From CANHBY01 sp031376995 (GTDB lineage Bacteria > Pseudomonadota > Gammaproteobacteria > Burkholderiales > Burkholderiaceae_C): 6,691 bases of DNA. This document shows, piece by piece, positions 1-4,999 of this stretch. Under the pieces are notes generated by a model. The model was not told where the DNA came from and did not search any database. It worked only from the letters and a program-made list of their open reading frames with translations. The DNA lies in the NCBI GenBank assembly GCA_031376995.1, contig JANMEO010000260.1, positions 1-6,691 on the forward strand, in the 5' to 3' direction. The translations under genes and the position numbers were made by a program. How positions within the stretch are numbered: position 1 is the first letter of the stretch; every line of letters begins with the position of its first letter.

Positions 1-1
1 C

Positions 2-811
2 ACCGCTTTGTCAGACGACGCTGGTGTGATGTCAGGCAGCCAACTCGACGCATTCTTGGCCGCCTCACCGATCGTGCTCGACCTCGACGGCAACGGCATC
101 AGCACCCGCAGCGCGGCAGATGGCGTGATGTTTGACCTCAACGCCTCAGGCCAGAAGCACAAGGTTGGCTGGGTGGGTGGCAACGACGGCTTGTTGGCCA
201 TGGACCGCAACCTTGACGGCCAAATCAACGATGGCTCTGAGCTGTTTGGTGTGGCCACCCCGGGGGCCGATGGCCGCCGCGCAGGCGACGGCTTCAAAGC
301 TCTTGTCAACGAAGACAGCAACCAAGACGGCAAAATCACCAACACTGACGTCAACTGGGACAAACTCAAGCTGTGGGTCGATGTCAACCACGACGGCAAG
401 GTCGATGCAGGTGAACTCAAAGGCCTGACCGAGCTGGGCATCAGCTCATTGAACACCAAGGCGCAAAAAGGCACCGAATTAGACAATGGAAATTTACTGG
501 GTCTGGTCTCTGACTACACCACTGCCGACGGCCAGACACGCAACATGACCGATGTATGGTTTGCCAAAGACGCCAGTGTGGCGCCCACGCCCACAGCAGG
601 CCATGAGGCAGCGCTGCCCAAGCCGTCCACGCCCTCTTTGGGTGACGTGCTGGCAGCCCCCGCAGCCGAACTTCTGCCGCCAGAGTTAAGCACGCCCAAG
701 CCAACCACTGAGGCCGCAATACCCCCAGCCAATACCCCCATCATTGGCCACAACAACGCGCTGATCGACAAACTCAAAGAGGATGAAAACAAAAATCCAC
801 CACTGATCTGA
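2..811 (+). CDS. C-terminal part of a large EF-hand/RTX-type calcium-binding surface protein (partial at 5' end)
   Basis: The frame is open from base 2, and the TTG at 8 has no convincing ribosome site, so this is probably the end of a longer gene entering from the left. Counting from that TTG (267 codons), it shows an LDLDGNG motif at ~24-30. Three Asp-rich calcium loops follow: DRNLDGQINDGSE (66-78), DSNQDGKITNTD (103-114) and DVNHDGKVDAGE (125-136). The DLDGNG...GW...DGLL..DRN.DG....ELFG arrangement is familiar from the C-terminal region of giant RTX/VCBS-type adhesins and hemolysin-like proteins of Proteobacteria, which often leave by type I secretion. From ~190 the sequence becomes an Ala/Pro/Thr-rich low-complexity tail ending in NPPLI. 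There are no cysteines and no membrane segment. Codons are strongly GC-ending. Family type is fairly sure; the exact role (adhesion, toxin, matrix) is not visible. Confidence 0.8.
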   Translation, partial: TALSDDAGVMSGSQLDAFLAASPIVLDLDGNGISTRSAADGVMFDLNASGQKHKVGWVGGNDGLLAMDRNLDGQINDGSELFGVATPGADGRRAGDGFKALVNEDSNQDGKITNTDVNWDKLKLWVDVNHDGKVDAGELKGLTELGISSLNTKAQKGTELDNGNLLGLVSDYTTADGQTRNMTDVWFAKDASVAPTPTAGHEAALPKPSTPSLGDVLAAPAAELLPPELSTPKPTTEAAIPPANTPIIGHNNALIDKLKEDENKNPPLI

Positions 812-824
812 GATGTGAATCGGT

Positions 825-852
825 CGCCATGGCTCGATGCGTGGCGCTTTTT
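825..852 (+). terminator. Probable rho-independent terminator of the calcium-binding protein gene
   Basis: Fourteen bases after the stop codon, CGCCATG (825-831) can pair with CGTGGCG (840-846), giving seven pairs including one G-T, with an 8-base loop. One C and then five T (848-852) follow. Position and shape fit an intrinsic terminator; the stem is modest. Confidence 0.5.
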
Positions 853-1003
853 CAGCTGGCAAGCTTCCAAGACCTGGAGATGATCAGGGAACGTTACAAC
901 GCAGGTGAGCACGAATGACTACTGAAGGCGCATGATCGCAAAAACTGCCGGCCGTTGAATTCACGGCTTCTCAAAGTTTGTCTAACCTTCAAATCCAATT
1001 CAC

Positions 1004-1810
1004 ATGCATTTATCGGGTGTAAAAATTTTGATCGTCGATGACGCGGCCTCCTTGCGTGCAGTTCTGCGAACTTTTTTTACCCATCAAGGCTACAAGGTGG
1101 TGGGAGAATTGGCCAGCGGCGCAAACTTGTTGGAGACCGTCGCGAGTTTGGCTCCCGACATCGTTTGTCTGGACTACAACCTTCCTGGCCTCAACGGGAT
1201 TGAGCTGTTAAAAGCCTTGCATGTCGCTCACCCCAACCTATCTGTGGTGATGATCACTGGTGACATGAGCCCAGATTTGGAATCCATTGCCCTAGAGGCT
1301 GGCGCAGCGGGATTTCTGCGCAAACCCTTTACACAAAGTCGCATAGGGCAAGAAATGCGGCAGATTGTGCATTCACAGGCCATTTTAAAACGACAGGGTG
1401 CAGGCCAATCCGAGACGATGCTGCAACCACGAGGCACCGCAGTCGTGATTGACGACAGTGCGACGATGCGCAAGCTGCTGACGGCCATTTTGCAAGAAAT
1501 GCAACTGCAGGTGGTTGGCGAGGCCTCAGACGGCAGGCAAGGCATTGAGGTTGCCGCCCAATGCCAGCCCGACATCATTTGCCTTGACATCAACATGCCA
1601 GTGATGAGCGGGATGGAGGCCCTGGCGCAACTTCGCTCGCTGCAGCTCAAGTCGAAAATCCTCATGATCACCGGCAATGCTGACCGCGCGTTGATCATGC
1701 AGGCGCTCAAGCATGGTGCACGAGGCTACATCATCAAGCCCTTCGAGCCTGACAAGGTGATCCATGCCATCCAAGGTCTGCTGGCTGAGCCCTGTCTCCC
1801 TCAGCACTGA
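1004..1810 (+). CDS. Tandem receiver-domain response regulator (REC-REC, no output domain)
   Basis: This 268-residue cytoplasmic signalling protein consists of two complete CheY-like receiver domains. REC1 (~5-125) has the acidic pair D12/D13, phospho-acceptor D57 (in CLDYNLPG), T85 and K107 (in RKPF). REC2 (~145-262) has D150/D151, D195 (in CLDINMP), T223 and K245 (in IKPF). All catalytic positions are therefore present in both halves, so each could accept a phosphate from a histidine kinase. A ~20-residue linker joins them and only a short tail (EPCLPQH) follows REC2, so there is no DNA-binding, GGDEF, HD-GYP or other output domain. ATG 1004 is the first start after an in-frame TAA at 983-985; no strong ribosome site precedes it. 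No kinase is visible nearby. It could act through protein contacts, for example in a chemotaxis-like or phosphorelay pathway. Family is certain; pathway is unknown. Confidence 0.93.
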   Translation: MHLSGVKILIVDDAASLRAVLRTFFTHQGYKVVGELASGANLLETVASLAPDIVCLDYNLPGLNGIELLKALHVAHPNLSVVMITGDMSPDLESIALEAGAAGFLRKPFTQSRIGQEMRQIVHSQAILKRQGAGQSETMLQPRGTAVVIDDSATMRKLLTAILQEMQLQVVGEASDGRQGIEVAAQCQPDIICLDINMPVMSGMEALAQLRSLQLKSKILMITGNADRALIMQALKHGARGYIIKPFEPDKVIHAIQGLLAEPCLPQH

Positions 1811-1816
1811 ACATAT

Positions 1817-1953
1817 CTGGACAGTGCCAAGTTCTCACTGCACTTCAATCAGCTTCTTTGATCAACCGCAGCGTTGATCATTCCGTTGCCAAGTCAATCC
1901 AGCGCTCCATCAGGAGCTTCATGCGCGCGTAGTTCTTGAGCTGCTTGCGCACT
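1817..1953 (-). repeat. Left arm of a ~137-bp inverted duplication (partner 3083-3218)
   Basis: The reverse complement of 1817-1953 matches 3083-3218 with about 11 differences over 137 positions (~92%), including a single 1-base indel. It covers the last ~36 codons of the DUF6788-type gene plus 28 bp beyond its ancestral stop. Both copies lose similarity at the same outer base, after CTGTCCAG on the gene strand, which suggests a real element or duplication boundary there. Confidence 0.9.
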
Positions 1954-2155
1954 GCAGGCACATCGTCTTTCTTAACGAACTTGCTGCCGCCCTTGCCCTT
2001 TCGCGTATAGCTAAACTGGTAGTACGGGCCGTGCTTTACGGGAGGGGTGGCTTTGCATCGACATCCGGCCGTGCCGCATACGTTGTACTGCAACGACAAA
2101 CTCCCTGGGCGCATGTCACCAATGGCCCAGAGCTCCAGTTTGGTCTTCTCTATCT
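1845..2155 (-). pseudogene. Decayed DUF6788-type, transposon-associated gene (5' truncated, premature stop)
   Basis: The reverse-strand frame contains MRPGSLSLQYNVCG, a C-x4-C-x-C cluster (CGTAGCRC), KHGPYYQFSYTRKGKG and then KQLKNYARMKLLMERWID. I recognise this pattern as the small DUF6788-like proteins, which from memory are often encoded beside transposases; their function is not established. The frame runs back into the ParE toxin gene with no good start where the family N terminus would be (ATG 2114 lies directly at the conserved MRPGSL). A TGA (1878-1880) interrupts the C terminus. Past it the same frame continues STLRLIKEAD to a second stop at 1845. The partner copy at 3083-3190 has TTG (Leu) at the TGA position, so the stop is probably a mutation. 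A short product from 2114 to 1878 remains possible. Confidence 0.65.
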
Positions 2156-2497
2156 TTACTCCAGTCTGTTTTTCAGACGTGCAATGAGGTCCATTTTCTC
2201 GTGCAGAACAGCAAGAATCAGCGCTGGGCCACTGGTTTGTGACGCACAAAAGATGTAGTGCTGCCCCGCCGCTTTCATGCGCAGCCCTGGAAGTAGAGAA
2301 CTCATATCCTTGAATACACCTTGGCCGATGGCAACTTCGCTGGCCGCCTGCTCAATTTGCGCGATGTAAGCGCGGCACTGCGCACCTCCCCATTTTTCAA
2401 CGGTGTAGCGGGTGATACTGCGAATGTCGGTAGCTGCGCCTTTGGTGAGGACTACGGCCTCACCTCGGTTCACCAGAGGCCACTTCACAAGCCACAT
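2156..2497 (-). CDS. parE: ParE/RelE-family toxin of a type II toxin-antitoxin pair
   Basis: The protein is up to 113 residues. The core (AATDIRSITRYTVEKWGGAQCRAYIAQIEQA) matches the helical N-terminal part of ParE toxins, and the C terminus (ILAVLHEKMDLIARLKNRL) is very typical of the family. ParE toxins of known activity poison DNA gyrase, while related RelE toxins cleave mRNA; the sequence alone supports ParE more than RelE. The gene follows the antitoxin gene and overlaps its end (2460-2497), so translation is probably coupled. The start is uncertain: ATG 2497 has no ribosome site, and GTG 2488 or GTG 2473 would give 110 or 105 residues, nearer the usual ~95-105. The stop TAA (2156-2158) directly abuts the DUF6788-type remnant. 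No lesion is visible, so the toxin looks functional. Confidence 0.85.
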   Translation of the reverse strand: MWLVKWPLVNRGEAVVLTKGAATDIRSITRYTVEKWGGAQCRAYIAQIEQAASEVAIGQGVFKDMSSLLPGLRMKAAGQHYIFCASQTSGPALILAVLHEKMDLIARLKNRLE

Positions 2498-2711
2498 CGG
2501 TGATTGAGAGGGCGATCAATTCTCCGCGCTGCGCTTCGGCCAAGCGCTCCGACAACAGAGCCTTCAATTCATCGAGCGCCCGCTCTTCATCGGCCGCCGG
2601 TGGAAGCAGACGTTCAAGGGCGTATGCCTTGATGCTCTTGCCTTGTAGCGCGGCCGTGGCTTTGAGGGCTTGATGCTGCTGCTCAGTCATGTCAATGGTC
2701 AGGCGGCTCAT
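2460..2711 (-). CDS. parD: ParD-like antitoxin (ribbon-helix-helix type) paired with ParE
   Basis: This 83-residue protein begins MSRLTIDMTEQQHQALKATA, a short beta strand then helix as in ribbon-helix-helix DNA-binding antitoxins. A charged, helical C-terminal part (ALDELKALLSERLAEAQRG) follows, which in this family wraps the toxin. ATG 2711 was chosen over ATG 2750 because GGGAG lies about 10 bases upstream of it and because family members begin MSRLTI-like; the longer reading adds an uncharacteristic 13 residues. It is the first gene of a two-gene leftward operon and overlaps the toxin gene by up to 38 bases. In this family the antitoxin, alone and with toxin, represses its own promoter. 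It sits between a dead recombinase and a dead DUF6788-type gene. Confidence 0.82.
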   Translation of the reverse strand: MSRLTIDMTEQQHQALKATAALQGKSIKAYALERLLPPAADEERALDELKALLSERLAEAQRGELIALSITDVACEVASGEPR

Positions 2712-2740
2712 GCTCACTTCTCCCACAATGGATTTCATAC

Positions 2741-2756
2741 ACATTACCACAAATGT
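2741..2756 (-). promoter_or_regulatory. Possible antitoxin operator upstream of the TA operon
   Basis: ACATT (2741-2745) and AATGT (2752-2756) form an interrupted palindrome about 30 bases upstream of the antitoxin start. On the minus strand it overlaps the stretch where a promoter would lie (TATGAA at 2734-2739 is a possible -10). The short arms make this only a candidate autoregulatory site. Confidence 0.25.
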
Positions 2757-2789
2757 AGGTTTACGCGAAAAAAGTTTTTCTCAAGATCA

Positions 2790-2894
2790 CCTCAGAATTT
2801 GAAAAATAGGTTCGCACCCAGCGCGTTTGAGGGCATCCAACTGCGAGTCACGAATTGTGGCCGCGCGTACTCACAAGGGCGTAGTCGATTTCAT
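2790..2894 (-). pseudogene. Frameshifted N-terminal remnant of a serine recombinase (resolvase/invertase family)
   Basis: Read on the minus strand, 2889-2851 gives IDYALVSTRGHNS. A shift of frame at ~2850 then gives DSQLDALKRAGCEPIFQ (2849-2799). Joined, these match the N terminus of serine resolvases/invertases (consensus like GYARVSTxxQxxxxQLDALxxAGCxxIF), including the catalytic Ser in the VST motif. An ATG at 2894-2892 sits one base out of frame just where the family start should be, so at least two 1-base frame changes are needed. Similarity stops around 2795 and the catalytic body is missing. It is non-functional and probably the scar of a transposon or invertible element. Confidence 0.6.
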
Positions 2895-2926
2895 AAAAAG
2901 TATGCTTTACCCGTATAGCGGCGATA

Positions 2927-3028
2927 TTGTCGAACTCTGATACGTCAGACCAGTTTTGTTGACCGGTTACGGGTGCACCAGGCTATCGAAATTGATCGAT
3001 TGCTAAAGTTCGACAAAACGATCGTTTT
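2927..3028. other. Palindrome-rich stretch upstream of the resolvase remnant (possible old res region)
   Basis: TTGTCGAACT (2927-2936) has a perfect inverted copy AGTTCGACAA (3007-3016). TCTGA and TCAGA flank a 4-base centre at 2936-2949. AAAACGATCGTTTT (3015-3028) is a perfect 14-bp palindrome. Resolvase genes usually have their recombination site directly upstream, which is this position. The assignment is an inference; the symmetry is observed. Confidence 0.3.
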
Positions 3029-3082
3029 ATTGAACAAATATGGAACGGGGCCCAGTGGTCTCACTACATCTCGATCAGGGGT

Positions 3083-3218
3083 AGTGAGCAAGCAACTCAA
3101 GAACTACGCGCGAATGAAGCTCCTAATGGAGCGCTGGATTGACTTACAACAGAATTGTCAACGTTGCGGTTGATCAAAGAAGCTGATTGAAGTGCAGTGA
3201 GAACCTGGCACTGTCCAG
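3083..3218 (+). pseudogene. Right arm of the inverted duplication: second, frameshifted 3' fragment of the DUF6788-type gene
   Basis: KQLKNYARMKLLMERWIDL is encoded here on the plus strand with no N-terminal part. After ...ATTGACTTA one base is missing relative to the 1817-1953 copy. The current frame therefore ends QQNCQRCG, whereas restoring the base gives TTELSTLRLIKEAD and a stop at 3188-3190. This copy keeps a Leu codon where the other has TGA, and it is otherwise ~92% identical. Upstream of 3083 the sequence is unrelated to the gene, so this arm is a 5'-deleted fragment. Confidence 0.8.
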
Positions 3219-3362
3219 CTCTACAGCTAGGCGCCTACTCCAGAGGAGAAGCACACCTTGAAAGGGCTGCTCATGAGCACTTATTGGCATTAGGGAACCA
3301 ATGCGGATCATCGAACCACTTAGGAGAATAACGTCAACTTTAGAACTTGCGCTGATCACGTT
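3219..3362. other. Intergenic stretch without a recognisable gene
   Basis: Short open frames on both strands here match nothing I recognise and have no ribosome sites. The stretch marks the transition from GC-rich remnants to AT-rich DNA. Confidence 0.5.
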
Positions 3363-3532
3363 GAGGTTGAACAGCAATTCTCAATTCAAAACTCAATAGC
3401 GACCCATCGCTCTGGAAAATTACAACTCACAGGGTTTTTTGCTTAATTTTCAAGCAGAACCAGCTTGTTACTGCTCAAAAATTGGCCAACACAGCCCTCA
3501 AAAGTTTGAATTGAGAATTGCTGGAGGTTGAA
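3363..3532. repeat. Perfect 9-bp direct repeats (target-site duplication) around the 152-bp element
   Basis: GAGGTTGAA occurs at 3363-3371 and at 3524-3532, directly touching both ends of the inverted-repeat-bounded element 3372-3523 with no gap or mismatch. A third copy lies at 3635-3643. A 9-bp duplication is usual for several DDE transposase families (for example IS1 and many IS4-group elements). Confidence 0.85.
3372..3523. mobile_element. 152-bp MITE-like element with 19-bp perfect terminal inverted repeats
   Basis: The left end 3372-3390 (CAGCAATTCTCAATTCAAA) is the exact reverse complement of the right end 3505-3523. The 114 bp between contain no open frame of interest. Together with the flanking 9-bp duplication this is the classic structure of a non-autonomous miniature transposon. 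Perfect ends and perfect duplication imply recent insertion. The mobilising transposase is not in the window. Confidence 0.82.
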
Positions 3533-3634
3533 GGCAATGCCATTAAGTTAAACCCAATACAGCGCTAAATATTATTATGATTCAGTAGCTTACAAGCATC
3601 TTCTTCTTGAATCAAGGCTTATCTTAATGGCATT
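3533..3634. mobile_element. 102-bp inverted-repeat-bounded segment between two GAGGTTGAA copies
   Basis: CAATGCCATTAAG (3535-3547) is perfectly inverted as CTTAATGGCATTG (3623-3635). The segment is flanked by GAGGTTGAA at 3524-3532 and 3635-3643, so it shares one 9-mer with the neighbouring 152-bp element. Its left end carries two or three extra bases (GGC) before the inverted repeat, so the match to a simple insertion is imperfect. It may be a second small element or a rearranged derivative. No coding frame is visible. Confidence 0.5.
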
Positions 3635-3645
3635 GAGGTTGAAAA

Positions 3646-3794
3646 CAGGGCGATTGCATGAGGCTTTTTACCCCGTTTAAAGCCATTATTTCGATAAAAA
3701 TGCATAACATAACCACTTAGATGTCAAAAAACAGCAATTTTTAGTCAATATTTTCCACCTTGTGAGCAGAAAATGCCCTCTTGCAGTCGCCTTA
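3646..3794 (+). mobile_element. 149-bp repeated MITE-like element, copy 1
   Basis: The segment begins CAGGGCGATTGCATGAGGC. Aligned by hand, its whole length matches the reverse complement of 4998-5146, also 149 bp, at roughly two thirds identity with two compensating 1-base gaps; many of the differences are transitions. Shared landmarks include the GCATGAGG start, a T-run followed by CCCC, ATTTC, AACCACTT, an ATTTTTA...AATATTT block, AGCAGA and a TCGCC end. In the other copy the ends are clear inverted repeats; here the right end is more decayed. It has no open reading frame and lies 84 bp upstream of the EF-hand gene. Confidence 0.75.
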
Positions 3795-3813
3795 GGGTTG
3801 AGGGTGCACAGGC

Positions 3814-3843
3814 TTGATAATTTCCAATTGCGAAATTTATACC
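3814..3843 (+). promoter_or_regulatory. Candidate sigma-70 promoter for the EF-hand protein gene
   Basis: TTGATA (3814-3819, 5/6 to TTGACA) and TATACC (3838-3843, 4/6 to TATAAT) are 18 bases apart, in the AT-rich gap between the mobile element and the gene. Transcription would start near 3850, giving a leader of about 28 bases that contains the palindrome at 3858-3872. Confidence 0.4.
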
Positions 3844-3857
3844 CATAAAAAACCAAA

Positions 3858-3872
3858 TTTAACCAGGTTAAA
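3858..3872 (+). promoter_or_regulatory. Perfect palindrome TTTAACC-A-GGTTAAA over the ribosome site
   Basis: A 7+1+7 palindrome ends 5 bases before ATG 3878. Its right half contains AGG (3865-3867), the only Shine-Dalgarno-like sequence before the start. It could be a repressor operator just downstream of the promoter. It could also form a short RNA fold over the ribosome site, although a 1-base loop would force a few central pairs open. Confidence 0.4.
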
Positions 3873-3877
3873 ATACA

Positions 3878-4645
3878 ATGACAAACATTTACAACGAGAT
3901 GTCAGACCCCAGGCAAAACCGTATCACCAGGGAGAGCTTAAAAGATTTTATAAGCGAAAACAATAATAGTAATGAAGTGAAATCTGCAAAAAATATCCTT
4001 AGTCGTTTTGACGAGGCCGATAGAAACAACTCTGGACGGATTAATCCATCCGAATACAAGAAAAAATTTAGCCCTTACGAATCAGATAACCAAATACAAA
4101 ATTACAGTGAGAACTCCTCTCCAGGACCATCCTCAACCAACCGAGGCTCAGCCAATGAGTCTAAACCAAATTCCGAAGGGAAGGTTTTGCTTACATATGC
4201 TTGGTCAGATACACAGCCCAAATATATTGAGGAAAAGCTCAGATCGCTTGGTATAACTGACTTCAAATCCGGTGGTTCAAGAGATAAGGGGCTTGGTGCT
4301 GCAGTCGTCACTAAAGAGCAAGCCTTAGAGTTCGAAAAATGGGCAGATCGTAGTTCGAAAATTTTCAGCACCACTCAAAGTATAGATCACAATATAAAAT
4401 CAACTAGCGATCTGACTATTGAATTCTCACCTGAGTCAAAAGGTGAAACAAAGTCATTTGGTAACCATAGATCTATATCCTCATCGATTGTTACGGATGA
4501 TCCATCACACACTTCACGCCCAGCATCTGGAGGACAGAAAGGTGACGATGCGCTATGGACCGTCGGAAAGGGTGAAACAGGAAACATGATCATGAATAGT
4601 GATACCGGCGGCGGGCGTCAATGGGTAACTATGCATATCTATTAA
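3878..4645 (+). CDS. Unrecognised 255-residue protein with one EF-hand, possibly exported
   Basis: I do not recognise a family beyond the EF-hand. Residues 34-47 look like an entering helix. The 12-residue loop DRNNSGRINPSE (48-59) has acidic or polar residues at positions 1, 3 and 5, Gly at 6, Ile at 8 and Glu at 12, as in a calcium-binding loop; the next residues (YKKKF) could begin the exiting helix. Residues ~65-100 are a Ser/Asn/Pro-rich linker. A mixed domain follows (KVLLTYAWSD at ~102-111, then AAVVTKEQALEFEKWAD near 141), then a Ser/Asp/Gly-rich tail ending WVTMHIY. There is no cysteine, no membrane segment and no Sec signal. The polar N terminus and lack of Cys would suit a type III- or otherwise exported protein, but no secretion gene is present to support that. 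AT-rich codon use differs sharply from the left block. Existence as a gene is likely (length, promoter, clean start); function unknown. Confidence 0.7.
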   Translation: MTNIYNEMSDPRQNRITRESLKDFISENNNSNEVKSAKNILSRFDEADRNNSGRINPSEYKKKFSPYESDNQIQNYSENSSPGPSSTNRGSANESKPNSEGKVLLTYAWSDTQPKYIEEKLRSLGITDFKSGGSRDKGLGAAVVTKEQALEFEKWADRSSKIFSTTQSIDHNIKSTSDLTIEFSPESKGETKSFGNHRSISSSIVTDDPSHTSRPASGGQKGDDALWTVGKGETGNMIMNSDTGGGRQWVTMHIY

Positions 4646-4661
4646 AAATGACCTTAGGAAC

Positions 4662-4694
4662 TGGCCTTACGCAGTGCAAGGCCATCTTTCCTTT
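4662..4694 (+). terminator. Possible terminator after the EF-hand protein gene
   Basis: TGGCCTT (4662-4668) and AAGGCCA (4678-4684) form a perfect 7-bp stem with a 9-base loop, 17 bases after the stop, followed by the pyrimidine-rich TCTTTCCTTT. The T-run is interrupted, so termination may be weak. Part of the loop (CCTTACGCAG, 4665-4674) recurs at 4730-4739 just before the transposase fragment, so it may instead be an IS-end sequence. Confidence 0.4.
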
Positions 4695-4761
4695 GAAAAG
4701 TTACCTCAGAAAGATTTTTTCTTTACCAACCTTACGCAGGAAGGGCTGGCAATCTGAACCC

Positions 4762-4881
4762 ATGCAAAAAGTCGAACTTGATTTGTACACGGATTATTTG
4801 TTGAGTGCCTGTGGATTTGCGACAGCATCGGGTTTGTCGGCGATGGTTGATGGCGCCGTCAGTCACGATAAGGTAACACGA
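4762..4881 (+). pseudogene. N-terminal 40-codon fragment of an IS4-type DDE transposase
   Basis: ATG 4762 begins MQKVELDLYTDYLL, followed by GLSAMVDGAVSHDKVTR. I recognise this as the start of a DDE transposase group (KVELDLYTDYLLS...ATATGLSAMVDGxVSHDxVTR, usually continuing to a long DDE domain). Similarity ends abruptly at the Arg codon 4879-4881; three codons later there is a stop (4891-4893). Everything catalytic is missing. The upstream CCTTACGCAG repeats (4665-4674, 4730-4739) may be remains of the element's left end. Confidence 0.65.
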
Positions 4882-4882
4882 T

Positions 4883-4999
4883 GTCAATCGTGATACTCCG
4901 TGGCGCATTGTGCTTCTCGATGGCGCGCTCAAAGAATCTGCACGCTGCGGCCACATCTCGGCGAGCCGTCAGATTCAAGTCCACGGCCTGATCAAGCCA
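4883..4999 (-). pseudogene. Internal fragment of an IS6-like transposase (opposite strand)
   Basis: On the minus strand, 4999-4883 reads WLDQAVD, then DLNLTARRDVAAACRFFERA, then IEKHNAPRSITID. This corresponds to the middle of IS6-family DDE transposases (YLxRAVDxxGxTxDFLLTxxRDxxAAxRFFxKA...ITxDK), up to the second catalytic Asp region. The dozen or so residues expected between AVD and D.LTARRD are missing, which suggests an internal deletion. The fragment stops at 4883, two bases from the end of the plus-strand IS4-type fragment, and at its other end meets the 149-bp repeat. It is non-functional. Confidence 0.55.

Noticed and set aside
829..918. Small plus-strand frame of 29 codons (begins MARCVALF, ends NAGEHE) between the first two genes
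   Set aside because: It overlaps the proposed terminator, has no ribosome site, and matches nothing I recognise. It could be a fragment, but there is not enough to call a gene.
951..967. Short inverted repeat GCCGT...ACGGC upstream of the response regulator
   Set aside because: Five-base arms with a 7-base spacer are common by chance, and no promoter is visible to relate it to.
2973..3082. Plus-strand frame (HQAIEIDRLLKFDKTIVLLNKYG) running into the DUF6788-type fragment
   Set aside because: It is joined to the fragment only by chance of frame, starts at GTG without a ribosome site, and resembles no family I know.
3174..3377. Minus-strand 67-codon frame
   Set aside because: It overlaps the well-explained inverted repeat arm and has no family resemblance or ribosome site.
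3547..3863. GTTAAAC and ATTTAAC as possible integron attC core sites
   Set aside because: The core consensus is too loose, the spacing and paired inner sites of an attC are absent, and no integrase or cassette array is present.
4621..4761. N-terminal extension (from ATG 4621) of the IS4-type transposase frame
   Set aside because: The family-like sequence begins at ATG 4762; the extension overlaps the end of the EF-hand gene and the stem-loop after it, so it is only an open frame.
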